57,642 nucleotides of DNA from DATDEW01 sp046590205 (GTDB lineage: Bacteria; Bacteroidota; Ignavibacteria; Palsa-1295). The stretch's first letter is position 1; every line of letters begins with the position of its first letter. Positions 17,610 through 26,256 of this stretch are shown piece after piece. Under the pieces are notes generated by a model that saw only the letters and a program-made list of their open reading frames with translations, searched no databases and was not told the origin of the DNA. Both the position numbers and the translations under genes were made by a program. Location of the stretch: contig JBKJTT010000069.1 of NCBI GenBank assembly GCA_046590205.1, positions 1-57,642 on the forward strand, read 5' to 3'.

Positions 17610-19823
17610 ATGATGCGTCCCATAATTGCTGTAATTTGCTCTCTCTTTGTAGCTATCTCGGTCTTTGCACAAGGAGGTATCCCCTTAAAAACAGGTCAGA
17701 AATATGTAACTGCCATCGTTGATCCCGGCAGTGGCTGGGTTCAGGTAAAGATTTTCCCGGGAAAACCATATGATGGCACTTTGAGCTATCCTCAAAAATC
17801 ATTTGTATCGTTCGATGTGAACGGGAAGGTCTTTACGAATAACGATGTAGGCCTTGGTGTTTTACCTGCCAACACCTTTATCTTGAAAGACGGTGTGCTT
17901 ACAAAAAGAAAAGGTACAAGATCAAATACGGATACGATAGTTTGTACATGGCCGAATAAGGAGGGTGTTGATCTGATACAAGAGATATATCCTGTTCTTC
18001 TTGAAAAAAGCGAACAGATAGTATTTCGCTGGAAGGCAGTTAACAAAACCACTTCAAACGTAATAGTTGCTGTTCAATATCTCCTTGATGTTCAAGTAGG
18101 TATCGATAATATTGTTAATGATGGCTCACCAATATTAACTCGCTATGGCTATAGGCCAAACTGGGATATGTTTACTACCGGTATTGGTACAGGAGTACCA
18201 CCCTTTTATTTATCACCCCAGAATAAACTACCTAATTCCCCTACATTTGATCCTGGCATCACAGGAACGGGATATACAGACAATGTGTATGTCAATCTTG
18301 GGCTCACCAAACCATATAGACAGACGATCGGTGATTGGAATAAACTCATAGAAGTAAGATGGGGTCCGCCTACGCCGTTACCAAATGGGCAATACACTGA
18401 TGCTGCAACACTTTTCGAGTTTAACGGGGCTACAGCTATTCCAAATAAAGAAACACCCCTTGCTGCTACTTCGTATGGTACAGGAGAATTTGCAACGTGT
18501 AGGGGACAGCTTTTTGGTATGATCATGTATCCTTTGCGTTTGAAATGGGAGCCACCAAATCTCTCCCCGAACCCGTTCACTATTGATTTTTTTGCATTTA
18601 ACCCGCAACAAATTGGGGCAGCAACAAACAGTACATTGACACTATCAGTCGGTGACCAACTAACAATCATTGACCCTCTACCGACATTCAACAATGGGAA
18701 ATCACAGACACAAGCACTCGGTGTAGGCGGTGTGATTCCTGCTCTCGGAGTTGGGGCAGTATCTTGGAAAGTCCAAGCTGCAACCTCTGATACATGCCAG
18801 CAAGATATCATTTCTTCCCTCAAGTTTTTTGCTGTAAGTCCAAACTTAGGTTATCCGATCTTCGTCAATGACGCAACCGGCACTGATACATGCGAGCATG
18901 CAATACTGATCGAGTGCTCGAATCCGAATAGGGATACGTTGCCACCGATTCATGATCCAATCATTGTCAATGTGAATGGCGATAAACGAATGTTAGTTCA
19001 CGATGACCGTAGTAAAGATACTGGTCTCAAGAGCATTACCTGGAAAGCGGTGGGAAATACTGATACATCAAATTTTGTTGTGACGGTTACTCCGGATATC
19101 CTTCCGTGTAGTAAAAACATGCATAGTATATCTATTCATCAGATAGATACATCAAAATCCGGTTGTTTTGATATAACATTTGAAGACTGCCTCGGGAATA
19201 CGAGTGACACGGTCGTTTGCTTCAATGCAAAATATCCACCGTATATCCCTGATACAATCGCACCGATGATCTTTGACAAGATAACTGTTTCAAATAAGAT
19301 TGGAACATTCATTATGACTGATACAACAGTCATAGATACCGGCATTAGCCAACTTACTGTTCTACCACCAGTGTATGGCACTGCTTCAGCAGCTATTGAC
19401 CCGCCACTCGTCCCATGTTCTAAACTTGTGCATCAGGTGTACTTGAGCCGTAAAGATTCGCTTCATAGCGAATGTATTAAGTATGCTGTCACTGACTGTG
19501 CAGGGAATATGACAATCGATTCAATCTGCTTCGTAGGTACTCTCGCCGTGAAGTCTAACCCCGACGAACGAATTTTCTCGATCTTAGGCAACCCCTCATC
19601 AGGCAAGGCGACAATACTCTTGACGCTTGAGAGCGCACAAGATATAACTCTCCGTATCGTCGATCCTCTCGGCAGGGAAGTGCGTCGACTTGATATAAAC
19701 GGATTATCACAGGGCGAGAATCTTATTCCATTGCAAACCAACGAGTTCGCGTCGGGGACATACTACGTCATCGTCGAGATTGACGGCAAGGAGTTCGCAA
19801 AGAGTTTGAAGGTTCTTAGGTAG
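17610..19823 (+). CDS. Large exported protein with T9SS sorting domain, function unknown
   Basis: 737 residues. The start at ATG 17610 follows an AGGAG sequence at 17598-17602 and gives a clean signal peptide ending SVFAQ. The N-terminal half is a beta-rich domain (LKTGQKYVTAIVDPGSGWVQ) of unknown type. Two repeated modules of about 100 residues follow, each introduced by PP/AP-rich text and containing a cysteine motif (PCSKNMHSISI / PCSKLVHQVYL, then GCFDITFEDCLGNT / ECIKYAVTDCAGNM). The C-terminus is a T9SS type A domain (PLGREVRRLD, SGTYYVIVE, ending KVLR). It should be surface-exposed. A terminator separates it from the upstream genes, so it is probably transcribed on its own. Confidence 0.8.
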   Translation: MMRPIIAVICSLFVAISVFAQGGIPLKTGQKYVTAIVDPGSGWVQVKIFPGKPYDGTLSYPQKSFVSFDVNGKVFTNNDVGLGVLPANTFILKDGVLTKRKGTRSNTDTIVCTWPNKEGVDLIQEIYPVLLEKSEQIVFRWKAVNKTTSNVIVAVQYLLDVQVGIDNIVNDGSPILTRYGYRPNWDMFTTGIGTGVPPFYLSPQNKLPNSPTFDPGITGTGYTDNVYVNLGLTKPYRQTIGDWNKLIEVRWGPPTPLPNGQYTDAATLFEFNGATAIPNKETPLAATSYGTGEFATCRGQLFGMIMYPLRLKWEPPNLSPNPFTIDFFAFNPQQIGAATNSTLTLSVGDQLTIIDPLPTFNNGKSQTQALGVGGVIPALGVGAVSWKVQAATSDTCQQDIISSLKFFAVSPNLGYPIFVNDATGTDTCEHAILIECSNPNRDTLPPIHDPIIVNVNGDKRMLVHDDRSKDTGLKSITWKAVGNTDTSNFVVTVTPDILPCSKNMHSISIHQIDTSKSGCFDITFEDCLGNTSDTVVCFNAKYPPYIPDTIAPMIFDKITVSNKIGTFIMTDTTVIDTGISQLTVLPPVYGTASAAIDPPLVPCSKLVHQVYLSRKDSLHSECIKYAVTDCAGNMTIDSICFVGTLAVKSNPDERIFSILGNPSSGKATILLTLESAQDITLRIVDPLGREVRRLDINGLSQGENLIPLQTNEFASGTYYVIVEIDGKEFAKSLKVLR

Positions 19824-19848
19824 GAAAGAGGGCGCGCGCGGCGAGCCC

Positions 19849-20409
19849 CTACAGTGCTGCTTTGATGCGGTCGGTGATTTCTTCTACTGCGCCGAGACCG
19901 TTGACTCTTGCGACTTTGCGAATCTTCTCGTAGTAGTCGCTGACAGGTTGCGTCTGGTCGTGATAGACTGTGAGGCGGTAGCGGATGGTCTCTTCAGTAT
20001 CATCCTTACGTCCTGATGCTTCGCCGCGTTTTACCATGCGTGTGATAAGCTCTTCCTCCGGTGCTTCGAGCATAACGATGCTTACATCTGCAATACCGAG
20101 ATCAGCAAATAGTTTGTCAAGTGCTTCTGCTTGTGCAAGTGTGCGTGGGAAACCATCGAGCAAAAATCCTTTGCCCTCGGCTTTATCTTTTGCGAGTACT
20201 TCACCGACAAGACCGATGATGACTTTATCAGGGACAAGTCCGCCTGACTCAACGAATTTCTTAGCTTCCAAGCCCAGCGGTGTGCCATCTTTAATAGCAG
20301 CGCGGAGCATATCGCCGGTGGAGATGTGATGAAGGTTATAGCTATCGCGCAAGCGCTCGGCTTGTGTGCCCTTGCCAACGCCCGGTGGTCCGAAGAGAAT
20401 TAAATTCAC
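19849..20409 (-). CDS. adk: Adenylate kinase
   Basis: 186 residues with the P-loop GPPGVGKGT at residues 7-15, the AMP-binding region HISTGDMLRAAI, the FLLDGFPRT motif and a short LID (KRGEASGRKDDTEETIRYRL) without zinc cysteines. It catalyses ATP + AMP to 2 ADP in the cytoplasm. The short LID matches the reduced-length adenylate kinases of the group. The only start in frame is GTG at 20409, because a stop codon lies just upstream at 20425-20427. It follows trpS on the same strand, separated by a palindromic repeat element. Confidence 0.95.
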   Translation of the reverse strand: MNLILFGPPGVGKGTQAERLRDSYNLHHISTGDMLRAAIKDGTPLGLEAKKFVESGGLVPDKVIIGLVGEVLAKDKAEGKGFLLDGFPRTLAQAEALDKLFADLGIADVSIVMLEAPEEELITRMVKRGEASGRKDDTEETIRYRLTVYHDQTQPVSDYYEKIRKVARVNGLGAVEEITDRIKAAL

Positions 20410-20433
20410 TAAAGTAATTACGAATTATTAAGG

Positions 20434-20535
20434 TGTCATTGCGAGGAGCGAGTCTTCGAGCGACGAAGCAATCTAAAATGTTGAGGTAGTCTATATCCCA
20501 AAAGTTTAGATTGCTTCGCTTCGCTCGCAATGACA
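20434..20535. repeat. Dispersed palindromic element, copy 1
   Basis: A roughly 100-nt interrupted inverted repeat with outer arms GTCATTGCGAGG and CTCGCAATGAC and inner arms GAAGCAATCTAAA and TTTAGATTGCTTC. A closely related copy lies at 24021-24134. It sits between trpS and adk, both on the minus strand. The transcript could fold into a long hairpin. Confidence 0.85.
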
Positions 20536-20554
20536 TGTACAAAAATACGACAAC

Positions 20555-21601
20555 TTACCCGAACTTCATAGCAGTGTGTACATCTTTCATTGTGCTTGCT
20601 GCGACTTCACGGGCGCGTTCTTCGCCGTGCTCGATGATCTTTAGAACACTTGCAGTATCGGCTTCAAGTTCTTTGCGCTTCTCGCGTATCGGTTCGAAGG
20701 CGATGTTGATAGTATCGGAAACGCGCTTCTTGCAGTCAACACAGCCGAGCGTACCGCTCTCGCAGCCGGAGCGAATCTCCGGTACTTCGGCAGCATTCCA
20801 TTTATGATGGTACGAGAAGACGAGGCAAATATCTGGATGCCCCGGGTCATTCCTGCGGACTTTCGCAGGGTCAGTAACAGCTGTTCGCATCTTCTTACCA
20901 GTATCTTCTGCGCTATCGGAGATGAAAATGGTATTGCCGAGCGACTTCGACATACGCTTGCCATCAAGACCTGTCAAGCGCGGGAATTCACTGATGAATG
21001 CACGGGTAACAGGAAAGACTTCGCCGTACTGATTATTAAAATCGCGTGCAAGTTCGCGAGTTATCTCGACGTGCGGGACTTGGTCTTCACCGACGGGCAC
21101 GAGTTCGCCTTTATATAGTAAAATATCTGCTGCTTGCAGAACAGGGTAGCCGAGATGACCATAGCTCATGCGCTCATCAATGCCGAGGTCGCGGACTTGG
21201 TCTTTGACCGCAGGGTTTCGCTCAAGCCGCGCCTGTGTGATAAGCATCGAGAAGAGAAGATGCAATTCAGGATGCTGCTTCACCTGCGATTGGCGGAAGA
21301 TCGGCGCATGGTCAGGGTTGATGCCTGCCGCGATCCAGTCAATCGCCATATCAATAGAAAGCGCGGTGAGCTGCGAACTATCGAGGTTCGTCGTCAGCGC
21401 ATGGTAATCGGCGATGAGGTGGAAGTTCTCCGCCCTATCCTGCAAATTCACCCACGGCTCAAGCGCGCCGACATAATGCCCAAGGTGCAATTTGCCTGTC
21501 GGGCGCATACCCGATAGGATACGCGGCTTCTTCTTTGGGAATGCCGCCGCAAGGTCAGCGTCCTTTACAACGACCGATGTATGATGTTTTTCAATACTCA
21601 T
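20555..21601 (-). CDS. trpS: Tryptophan--tRNA ligase
   Basis: 348-residue class I aminoacyl-tRNA synthetase. The HIGH-type motif is PTGKLHLGHYVGAL near residue 35 and the KMSKS motif is GKRMSKSLGNT near residue 215. Other family features are FRQSQVKQHPELHLLFS, YPVLQAADILLYKGELVPVG and VPHVEITRELARDFN, the region contacting the amino acid and ATP. It charges tRNA-Trp with tryptophan. Length is normal. A short N-terminal extension (MSIEKHHTSVVVKDADLAAAFPKK) precedes the catalytic core. Downstream on the same strand is adk. Confidence 0.95.
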   Translation of the reverse strand: MSIEKHHTSVVVKDADLAAAFPKKKPRILSGMRPTGKLHLGHYVGALEPWVNLQDRAENFHLIADYHALTTNLDSSQLTALSIDMAIDWIAAGINPDHAPIFRQSQVKQHPELHLLFSMLITQARLERNPAVKDQVRDLGIDERMSYGHLGYPVLQAADILLYKGELVPVGEDQVPHVEITRELARDFNNQYGEVFPVTRAFISEFPRLTGLDGKRMSKSLGNTIFISDSAEDTGKKMRTAVTDPAKVRRNDPGHPDICLVFSYHHKWNAAEVPEIRSGCESGTLGCVDCKKRVSDTINIAFEPIREKRKELEADTASVLKIIEHGEERAREVAASTMKDVHTAMKFG

Positions 21602-21689
21602 AAGTCAGGGAACAACGGCAAACAGGGGCGGAGAGGTTCACGGAAAGGTGAGTTGTAACTTTAAAGGGGTTGGAGCGTTTTTATAGGGT

Positions 21690-22175
21690 ATGAAGAAACT
21701 GCTCATATCCTTTTTTGCTGCGGTATTTATTTCCACCTTATGCTCTTGTTCAGGGTGGCTTGATGATTGCGGTCCGTTTGATGAAGGACACACATGGGAA
21801 AAGAAAGACCATGTGTTCATGGTGCCGTTTTATCCTGATTCAGCAACAAGAGATACAATCATAATTAGTATGGGGTATGTACGCGAAGGTGTCACACCTG
21901 AAATAGTCTATTCTACCACGCTGGATTCATTTAGGATAACAACAAATGTAAGGGGCTCATATTTTCATCAGGCGGGTGCAGATACTATTTGGAAACCCTC
22001 ATATCAGTATGATTCGGGTTATAGGTGGCTGTCTCTAAGTTATAGGTACAATCCTTATATAGCAACAAAACAGCCATCACAATCTCCTCAATGTTCTCCT
22101 AAAATGGATCATGTTGAAGTACAGAAAGTCAGGATCGAAGTCCCACAAACCATAAAGTATATCACATTTTTCTAA
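21690..22175 (+). CDS. Small lipoprotein, tandem paralogue 1
   Basis: 161 residues with a lipoprotein signal (MKKLLISFFAAVFISTLCSC). It belongs to a local family of three: each has the opening motif (H/Y)xWEKKxxxxxVP, a central (V/I)YS(T/S)(T/S)LDSFxIT motif, a DT(I/L)WKP(S/G)Y motif and a final segment with QxPQ and VRIEVP. The family is not one I recognise. It is probably anchored in the outer membrane or periplasm. A GGGTATGAAG start region gives a reasonable start. The next paralogue begins 12 nt downstream. Confidence 0.75.
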   Translation: MKKLLISFFAAVFISTLCSCSGWLDDCGPFDEGHTWEKKDHVFMVPFYPDSATRDTIIISMGYVREGVTPEIVYSTTLDSFRITTNVRGSYFHQAGADTIWKPSYQYDSGYRWLSLSYRYNPYIATKQPSQSPQCSPKMDHVEVQKVRIEVPQTIKYITFF

Positions 22176-22187
22176 AGGGGTATTAAC

Positions 22188-22664
22188 ATGAGGCTACTTA
22201 TATCACTATCCATGCTAACGCTTATTACGCTTTCGCAGAGTGCATGTGATAGCTGCGGGTCCGATGAAGGCTACACTTGGGAAAAAAAAGATTATGTCTT
22301 GATGGTGCCGTTCTACCCTGATTCACTTGCTTCTGATTCAGTCTTTGTTAATTTCTTTCCGGATCTTTATCATACAACACCGCAGATAGTCTATTCGTCT
22401 TCACTGGACTCGTTTCGTATCACAATGGATGTTAAGGGGGCTTACTTCGGCTTCCCAGGTTCCGATACCATTTGGAAGCCTTCCTATGATTATTATTGGG
22501 GAAGTAAGGAATTGAGAATAGACTATTGGTTCGATTATGCAACGACCCTTAAACAGAATGCTCAAACACCTCAATGTACGCCAGCCATGGATGAAGTCTT
22601 TGTTACAAAAGTGAGAATTGAGGCCCCTAAAACAGTTAAATACGTTACTCTATCAAGGTATTAA
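22188..22664 (+). CDS. Small lipoprotein, tandem paralogue 2
   Basis: 158 residues, lipobox LSQSAC at the end of the signal peptide. It shares with its neighbours the motifs GYTWEKKDYVLMVPFYPDS, IVYSSSLDSFRIT, DTIWKPSY and QTPQCTP. It is closest to paralogue 1 by the VPFYPDS segment and to paralogue 3 by the signal peptide (LSQSACDS). AAAGGGG 12 nt before the ATG may serve as a ribosome-binding site. Function unknown. Confidence 0.75.
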   Translation: MRLLISLSMLTLITLSQSACDSCGSDEGYTWEKKDYVLMVPFYPDSLASDSVFVNFFPDLYHTTPQIVYSSSLDSFRITMDVKGAYFGFPGSDTIWKPSYDYYWGSKELRIDYWFDYATTLKQNAQTPQCTPAMDEVFVTKVRIEAPKTVKYVTLSRY

Positions 22665-22665
22665 A

Positions 22666-23142
22666 ATGAAAATATGCTTTGCACTATTCTTGTTAACGTT
22701 GGTTGCACTCTCACAGAGTGCGTGTGATAGTAATGACTATTATGGATATGATTGGGAGAAAAAGAATACAATCTTAAAAGTACCTGTCGTCTTGGATTCT
22801 CTGCGAGGTGATACCTTGAATGTGAGAATACTTTCTTGGGGATTGGATACTGTACCGAAGGTGATATATAGTTCGACATTAGATTCATTTGTCATCACGG
22901 CAGATATAAAGGGTGAGAACTTCTCGAAGCCCGGTGCCGATACTCTCTGGAAACCTGGATATGAGTATGAATGGCATAACAGTCGACTTACTCTTAATTA
23001 TTTAGGAGATATCATGAAAATTGAGAGAAAGAATTCTCAAACACCTCAATTGACACCTTTCCCAGAGAATCTGATAATTATAGAGAAAATGCAGATTGAG
23101 GTACCTAAGTCTGTTAAACAAATAAACTATACATACTGGTGA
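22666..23142 (+). CDS. Small lipoprotein, tandem paralogue 3
   Basis: 158 residues, lipobox LSQSAC. It carries the family motifs YDWEKKNTILKVPVVLDS, VIYSSTLDSFVIT, DTLWKPGYEY and SQTPQLTP. The ATG at 22666 lies 1 nt after the stop of paralogue 2. An earlier in-frame start at 22618 would run through the previous gene and destroy the signal peptide. The stop codon overlaps the GTG start of the next gene. Function unknown. Confidence 0.75.
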   Translation: MKICFALFLLTLVALSQSACDSNDYYGYDWEKKNTILKVPVVLDSLRGDTLNVRILSWGLDTVPKVIYSSTLDSFVITADIKGENFSKPGADTLWKPGYEYEWHNSRLTLNYLGDIMKIERKNSQTPQLTPFPENLIIIEKMQIEVPKSVKQINYTYW

Positions 23143-24017
23143 AGCTTACGTATTATTGCCCAGTGCGGATAAGTATTCTCATCTTACTTCTCTTGTGGTC
23201 TGCGGTAACGAGTGGGCAGGTTGTTATCAATGAGTTGATGTACGCTCCGCGTGCGCCGGAGCCGGAGTGGGTGGAGCTGTATAGCTCAACGGAGATAACT
23301 GCCGAGGAATGGACGATAAGCGATGAAGTCAAGACAGTAAAACTCCCGACGTTTACAATAGCGGGTGGTAGTTACGTAATTCTCACAAAAGAAAGTACTG
23401 TATTTGCAAGCTATTATCCATTACTTGTTGGCACAGTAGTATCCGTCACTTCTTTCCCTGCATTTAATAATGATGACGATGTTGTAGTGATCAAGGATTC
23501 GAGCGGTGTAATTATTGATAGCGTCCATTACTACAACTCATGGCACTATGAAGGGCTTGATGATACAAGGGGATATTCACTTGAGCGGAGGAGCATCACT
23601 GCCGCGACAAATGACTCTCTCAATTGGGGTACACCGCTCACAGGTATACACTCAACTCCACTTGCTCAAAATACACTTGCAAAGCCAACTATCACAGCCC
23701 CATTAATTGACGTAACCAGCACACCAAACCCATTCTCACCCGACGGCGACGGCTACAATGACGAAGCAATCATTGAGATAACCATCCCTTCAACCAATGA
23801 AGAACTAGTCTCCGCATATCTCTACGACCTCGAAGGACACAACGTAGCGACAGTAGCAAGAGATAGACGCATTGTCGGAAGCACAACGATAACGTATGAC
23901 GGACGAGATGAGAACGGGAAGATATTGCCGATGGGGTTGTATTCGCTGATTGTATCATCTACGAATCAAGCTTTAGGAAAAAAGAAGATTGGGTTAGTAG
24001 TCGCAAAACGAAAATAG
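23139..24017 (+). CDS. Lamin-tail domain protein with FlgD-like C-terminal domain
   Basis: 292 residues. After a signal peptide ending near TSGQ comes a lamin-tail domain (VVINELMYAPRAPEPEWVELY, then YVILTKESTVF and DDVVVIKDSSGVIIDSVHY). The C-terminus, beginning PNPFSPDGDGYNDEA, is a FlgD-like/gliding-type Ig domain (VSAYLYDLEGHNVATVAR, GRDENGKILPMGLYSLIV) that often acts as a surface-sorting or anchoring module. The start is GTG at 23139, overlapping the stop of the lipoprotein gene by 4 nt (GTGA), which indicates translational coupling. This links the lipoprotein array with a surface-attached partner. Confidence 0.78.
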   Translation: MKLTYYCPVRISILILLLLWSAVTSGQVVINELMYAPRAPEPEWVELYSSTEITAEEWTISDEVKTVKLPTFTIAGGSYVILTKESTVFASYYPLLVGTVVSVTSFPAFNNDDDVVVIKDSSGVIIDSVHYYNSWHYEGLDDTRGYSLERRSITAATNDSLNWGTPLTGIHSTPLAQNTLAKPTITAPLIDVTSTPNPFSPDGDGYNDEAIIEITIPSTNEELVSAYLYDLEGHNVATVARDRRIVGSTTITYDGRDENGKILPMGLYSLIVSSTNQALGKKKIGLVVAKRK

Positions 24018-24020
24018 TAA

Positions 24021-24134
24021 TGTCATTGCGAGGAGTGGCTTTAGCCCGACGAAGCAATCTAAAACCTCTATAGTTACACACCTTTGACATTTTAGATTGC
24101 TTCGTCGCTCGAGGACTCGCTCCTCGCAATGACA
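24021..24134. repeat. Dispersed palindromic element, copy 2
   Basis: Inverted repeat with arms GTCATTGCGAGGAG and CTCCTCGCAATGAC and inner arms GACGAAGCAATCTAAAA and TTTTAGATTGCTTCGTC around a central AT-rich spacer. It matches the element at 20434-20535 in the arms but not in the spacer. It lies between a stop codon and the ahcY promoter region. Confidence 0.88.
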
Positions 24135-24229
24135 AGTATATACTATAGATACTATATGAACATTCCACTCCATATTGCTGTTTACTATCCGCTAAAAAAT
24201 CTATAGTATTTCACTCTAATCTTATTACA

Positions 24230-25513
24230 ATGGACGAGAAAATAGGTCAATATAAAGTTCGCGATTTATCACTTGCTGATGCAGGGCGCCGCCAAATCGA
24301 ATGGGCGGAAAGCCGTATGCCTGTGCTCATGGCGCTTCGTGAGAAGTATTCAACGTCAAAGCCACTTACAGGGTATCGCATCGCGGGTTGCTTGCACGTA
24401 ACCAAAGAGACTGCAGTGCTCATCGAAACCCTTGCCGCAGCAGGCGCGCAAGTTTCATGGAGCGGATGTAATCCACTTTCAACAAACGACGAAGTTGCTG
24501 CTGCTCTTGCAGTTGGCGGCGCGACCGAGATCTACGCTTGGTACGGAATGAACGTCGAAGAATTCTACTGGTGCATTGATCGCACGCTTGACTTCAAGCC
24601 GAACCTTACACTTGATGACGGCGCTGACCTTATAATCACAGTTCATTCTAAGTATCCTGAACTCGTCGCTGATATTATCGGTGGTACCGAAGAGACCACG
24701 ACAGGCGTTCATCGCCTTCGCGCAATGGCTGATGACGGAAAGCTCATGTATCCGGTTATCGCAGTTAACGATGCCGAGACAAAGTGGGACTTTGATAACG
24801 TCTATGGCACAGGTCAATCAACGCTTGACGGTGTTGTCCGCGCAACGTCAGTTCTGCTTGCAGGAAAGAATGTTGTCGTAGCCGGCTACGGACATTGTGG
24901 CAAGGGCGTTGCGACTCGTGCAAAAGGCATGGGCGCAAATGTTATCGTTACCGAAGTAAAGGCAACAGCAGCACTCAAAGCAACGCTCGAAGGTATGCAG
25001 GTCATGACGATGGATGAAGCAGCGAAAGTTGGCGACATCTTCATCACTGCAACAGGCGTCAAGGATATTCTCATCGGTCGCCATTTCGATTCAATGAAAG
25101 ACGGCGCGATCTTCTGCAACACAGGTCACTATGACTGTGAGATCAATATCCCTCAGCTCGAAGAGAGAATGGCGAACAAGCGTACCATCCGCCCGAACTG
25201 CGAAGAGTATTTGCTCGAAGGCAACCGCCGCGTCTATCTTCTCGCGCAAGGTCGCTTAGTGAACCTCGCAGCAGCAGAAGGACATCCTTCAGAAGTTATG
25301 GATATGAGCTTTGCAAACCAGTTCATGTCACAGATTCGCCTTGCGAATGTTGATAAAGGACTTGAGATCATGGAGCGCGGCAAAGTCTATGATATTCCTG
25401 TCGAACAGGATCAGGAGATAGCCGGCTTGAAGCTTGCTACCAATGGTGTAAAGATCGACGCTCTCACCGAAGAGCAGGTCGCTTACTCAATGGATTACGC
25501 AGCAGGCACGTAA
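24230..25513 (+). CDS. ahcY: Adenosylhomocysteinase
   Basis: 427 residues. It hydrolyses S-adenosylhomocysteine to adenosine and homocysteine in the methyl cycle, using tightly bound NAD. Visible motifs are the substrate region CLHVTKETAVLIETL, SWSGCNPLSTNDEVAAAL, the catalytic VNDAETKWDFDNVYGTGQS, the NAD-binding VVVAGYGHCGKGVA near residue 215 and FCNTGHYDCEI. Length corresponds to the short bacterial type without the insertion of about 40 residues. A terminator follows. Confidence 0.96.
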   Translation: MDEKIGQYKVRDLSLADAGRRQIEWAESRMPVLMALREKYSTSKPLTGYRIAGCLHVTKETAVLIETLAAAGAQVSWSGCNPLSTNDEVAAALAVGGATEIYAWYGMNVEEFYWCIDRTLDFKPNLTLDDGADLIITVHSKYPELVADIIGGTEETTTGVHRLRAMADDGKLMYPVIAVNDAETKWDFDNVYGTGQSTLDGVVRATSVLLAGKNVVVAGYGHCGKGVATRAKGMGANVIVTEVKATAALKATLEGMQVMTMDEAAKVGDIFITATGVKDILIGRHFDSMKDGAIFCNTGHYDCEINIPQLEERMANKRTIRPNCEEYLLEGNRRVYLLAQGRLVNLAAAEGHPSEVMDMSFANQFMSQIRLANVDKGLEIMERGKVYDIPVEQDQEIAGLKLATNGVKIDALTEEQVAYSMDYAAGT

Positions 25514-25543
25514 GAAATTACGAATTAGTACTTACAAATTACG

Positions 25544-25576
25544 AAAAGAGTCCACAAGTTGCGGACTCTTTTTTTT
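25544..25576 (+). terminator. Bidirectional terminator between ahcY and the DinB-like gene
   Basis: A 10-bp stem AAAAGAGTCC (25544-25553) and GGACTCTTTT (25563-25572) with a 9-nt loop is followed by a run of T. On the opposite strand the A-rich left arm gives a short T-tract, so it could also serve the convergent gene. Confidence 0.8.
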
Positions 25577-26093
25577 ATCTCCACCCCGTCCCGACCCACG
25601 GTAGTTTCAACTCAAGTCCGTTCGCATCTGATAATTTTCGTAACGCAAGACTCATTTGTGCCATGTGGTGCTGGATATGGCGGATGTTGTAGATATGAAG
25701 CTCTAATCTCGTGAGCGGCTTGCGGCGGAAGACAGAGGGGAAGCCGGAATCTCCTTCGAGCGATGCTTGCGTTTCCTTTGCAAGAGAAGCGATAATGTTC
25801 TCATGAGTATGCTCGATAAATGCAAGCGTATCTGCTTTGCTTAATCCTTCGCTAATGACGGGCTGAAACTCATCGCCGCCGCTCTCATTGAACTCATTGG
25901 GTACGAATTTACTCTCATGCTCCGAGAGGTAGTAGTTTGCCCAAAAAAGCATGTGATATGTATCCTGCTTAATCGTCCCTTCGCCAACCTTCGTCTGCCA
26001 ATGTTCATCGGGGCAAACTTCAACGCGAAGTTTCGCCATCGCAAGCGCAGCTTCGTACTGTCCGAGTAATGTTTGTTTTACGAGTTCTGTCAT
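25575..26093 (-). CDS. DinB-like four-helix protein
   Basis: 172 residues. It resembles the DinB/YfiT superfamily: a four-helix bundle with three spaced histidines, visible as DTYHMLFWANYYL, FIEHTHENIIASL and HIYNIRHIQHHMAQMS. These proteins often bind a divalent metal. Some are bacillithiol or mycothiol transferases, while many have no known role. ATG at 26093 removes an unlikely N-terminal extension running back to 26159. It is convergent with ahcY. Cytoplasmic, no export signal. Confidence 0.75.
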   Translation of the reverse strand: MTELVKQTLLGQYEAALAMAKLRVEVCPDEHWQTKVGEGTIKQDTYHMLFWANYYLSEHESKFVPNEFNESGGDEFQPVISEGLSKADTLAFIEHTHENIIASLAKETQASLEGDSGFPSVFRRKPLTRLELHIYNIRHIQHHMAQMSLALRKLSDANGLELKLPWVGTGWR

Positions 26094-26256
26094 AGGTGAA
26101 GTAATCAGATAAGCTACTTCAACGTATGGTAATAATTGTGAGTGCCAGTGGGCTCTCACACGATTTCAGAACCATTCCTAAATTCGGCTCGTTTACACTC
26201 GGCTATAACCAATATGGTTCAATTTTAACGATTTTATAATATTCTAAGGGTTTTAT

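Noticed and set aside
20434..20535. tRNA or structured small RNA gene
   Set aside because: The element is a simple long inverted repeat without cloverleaf features, and a second copy exists elsewhere.
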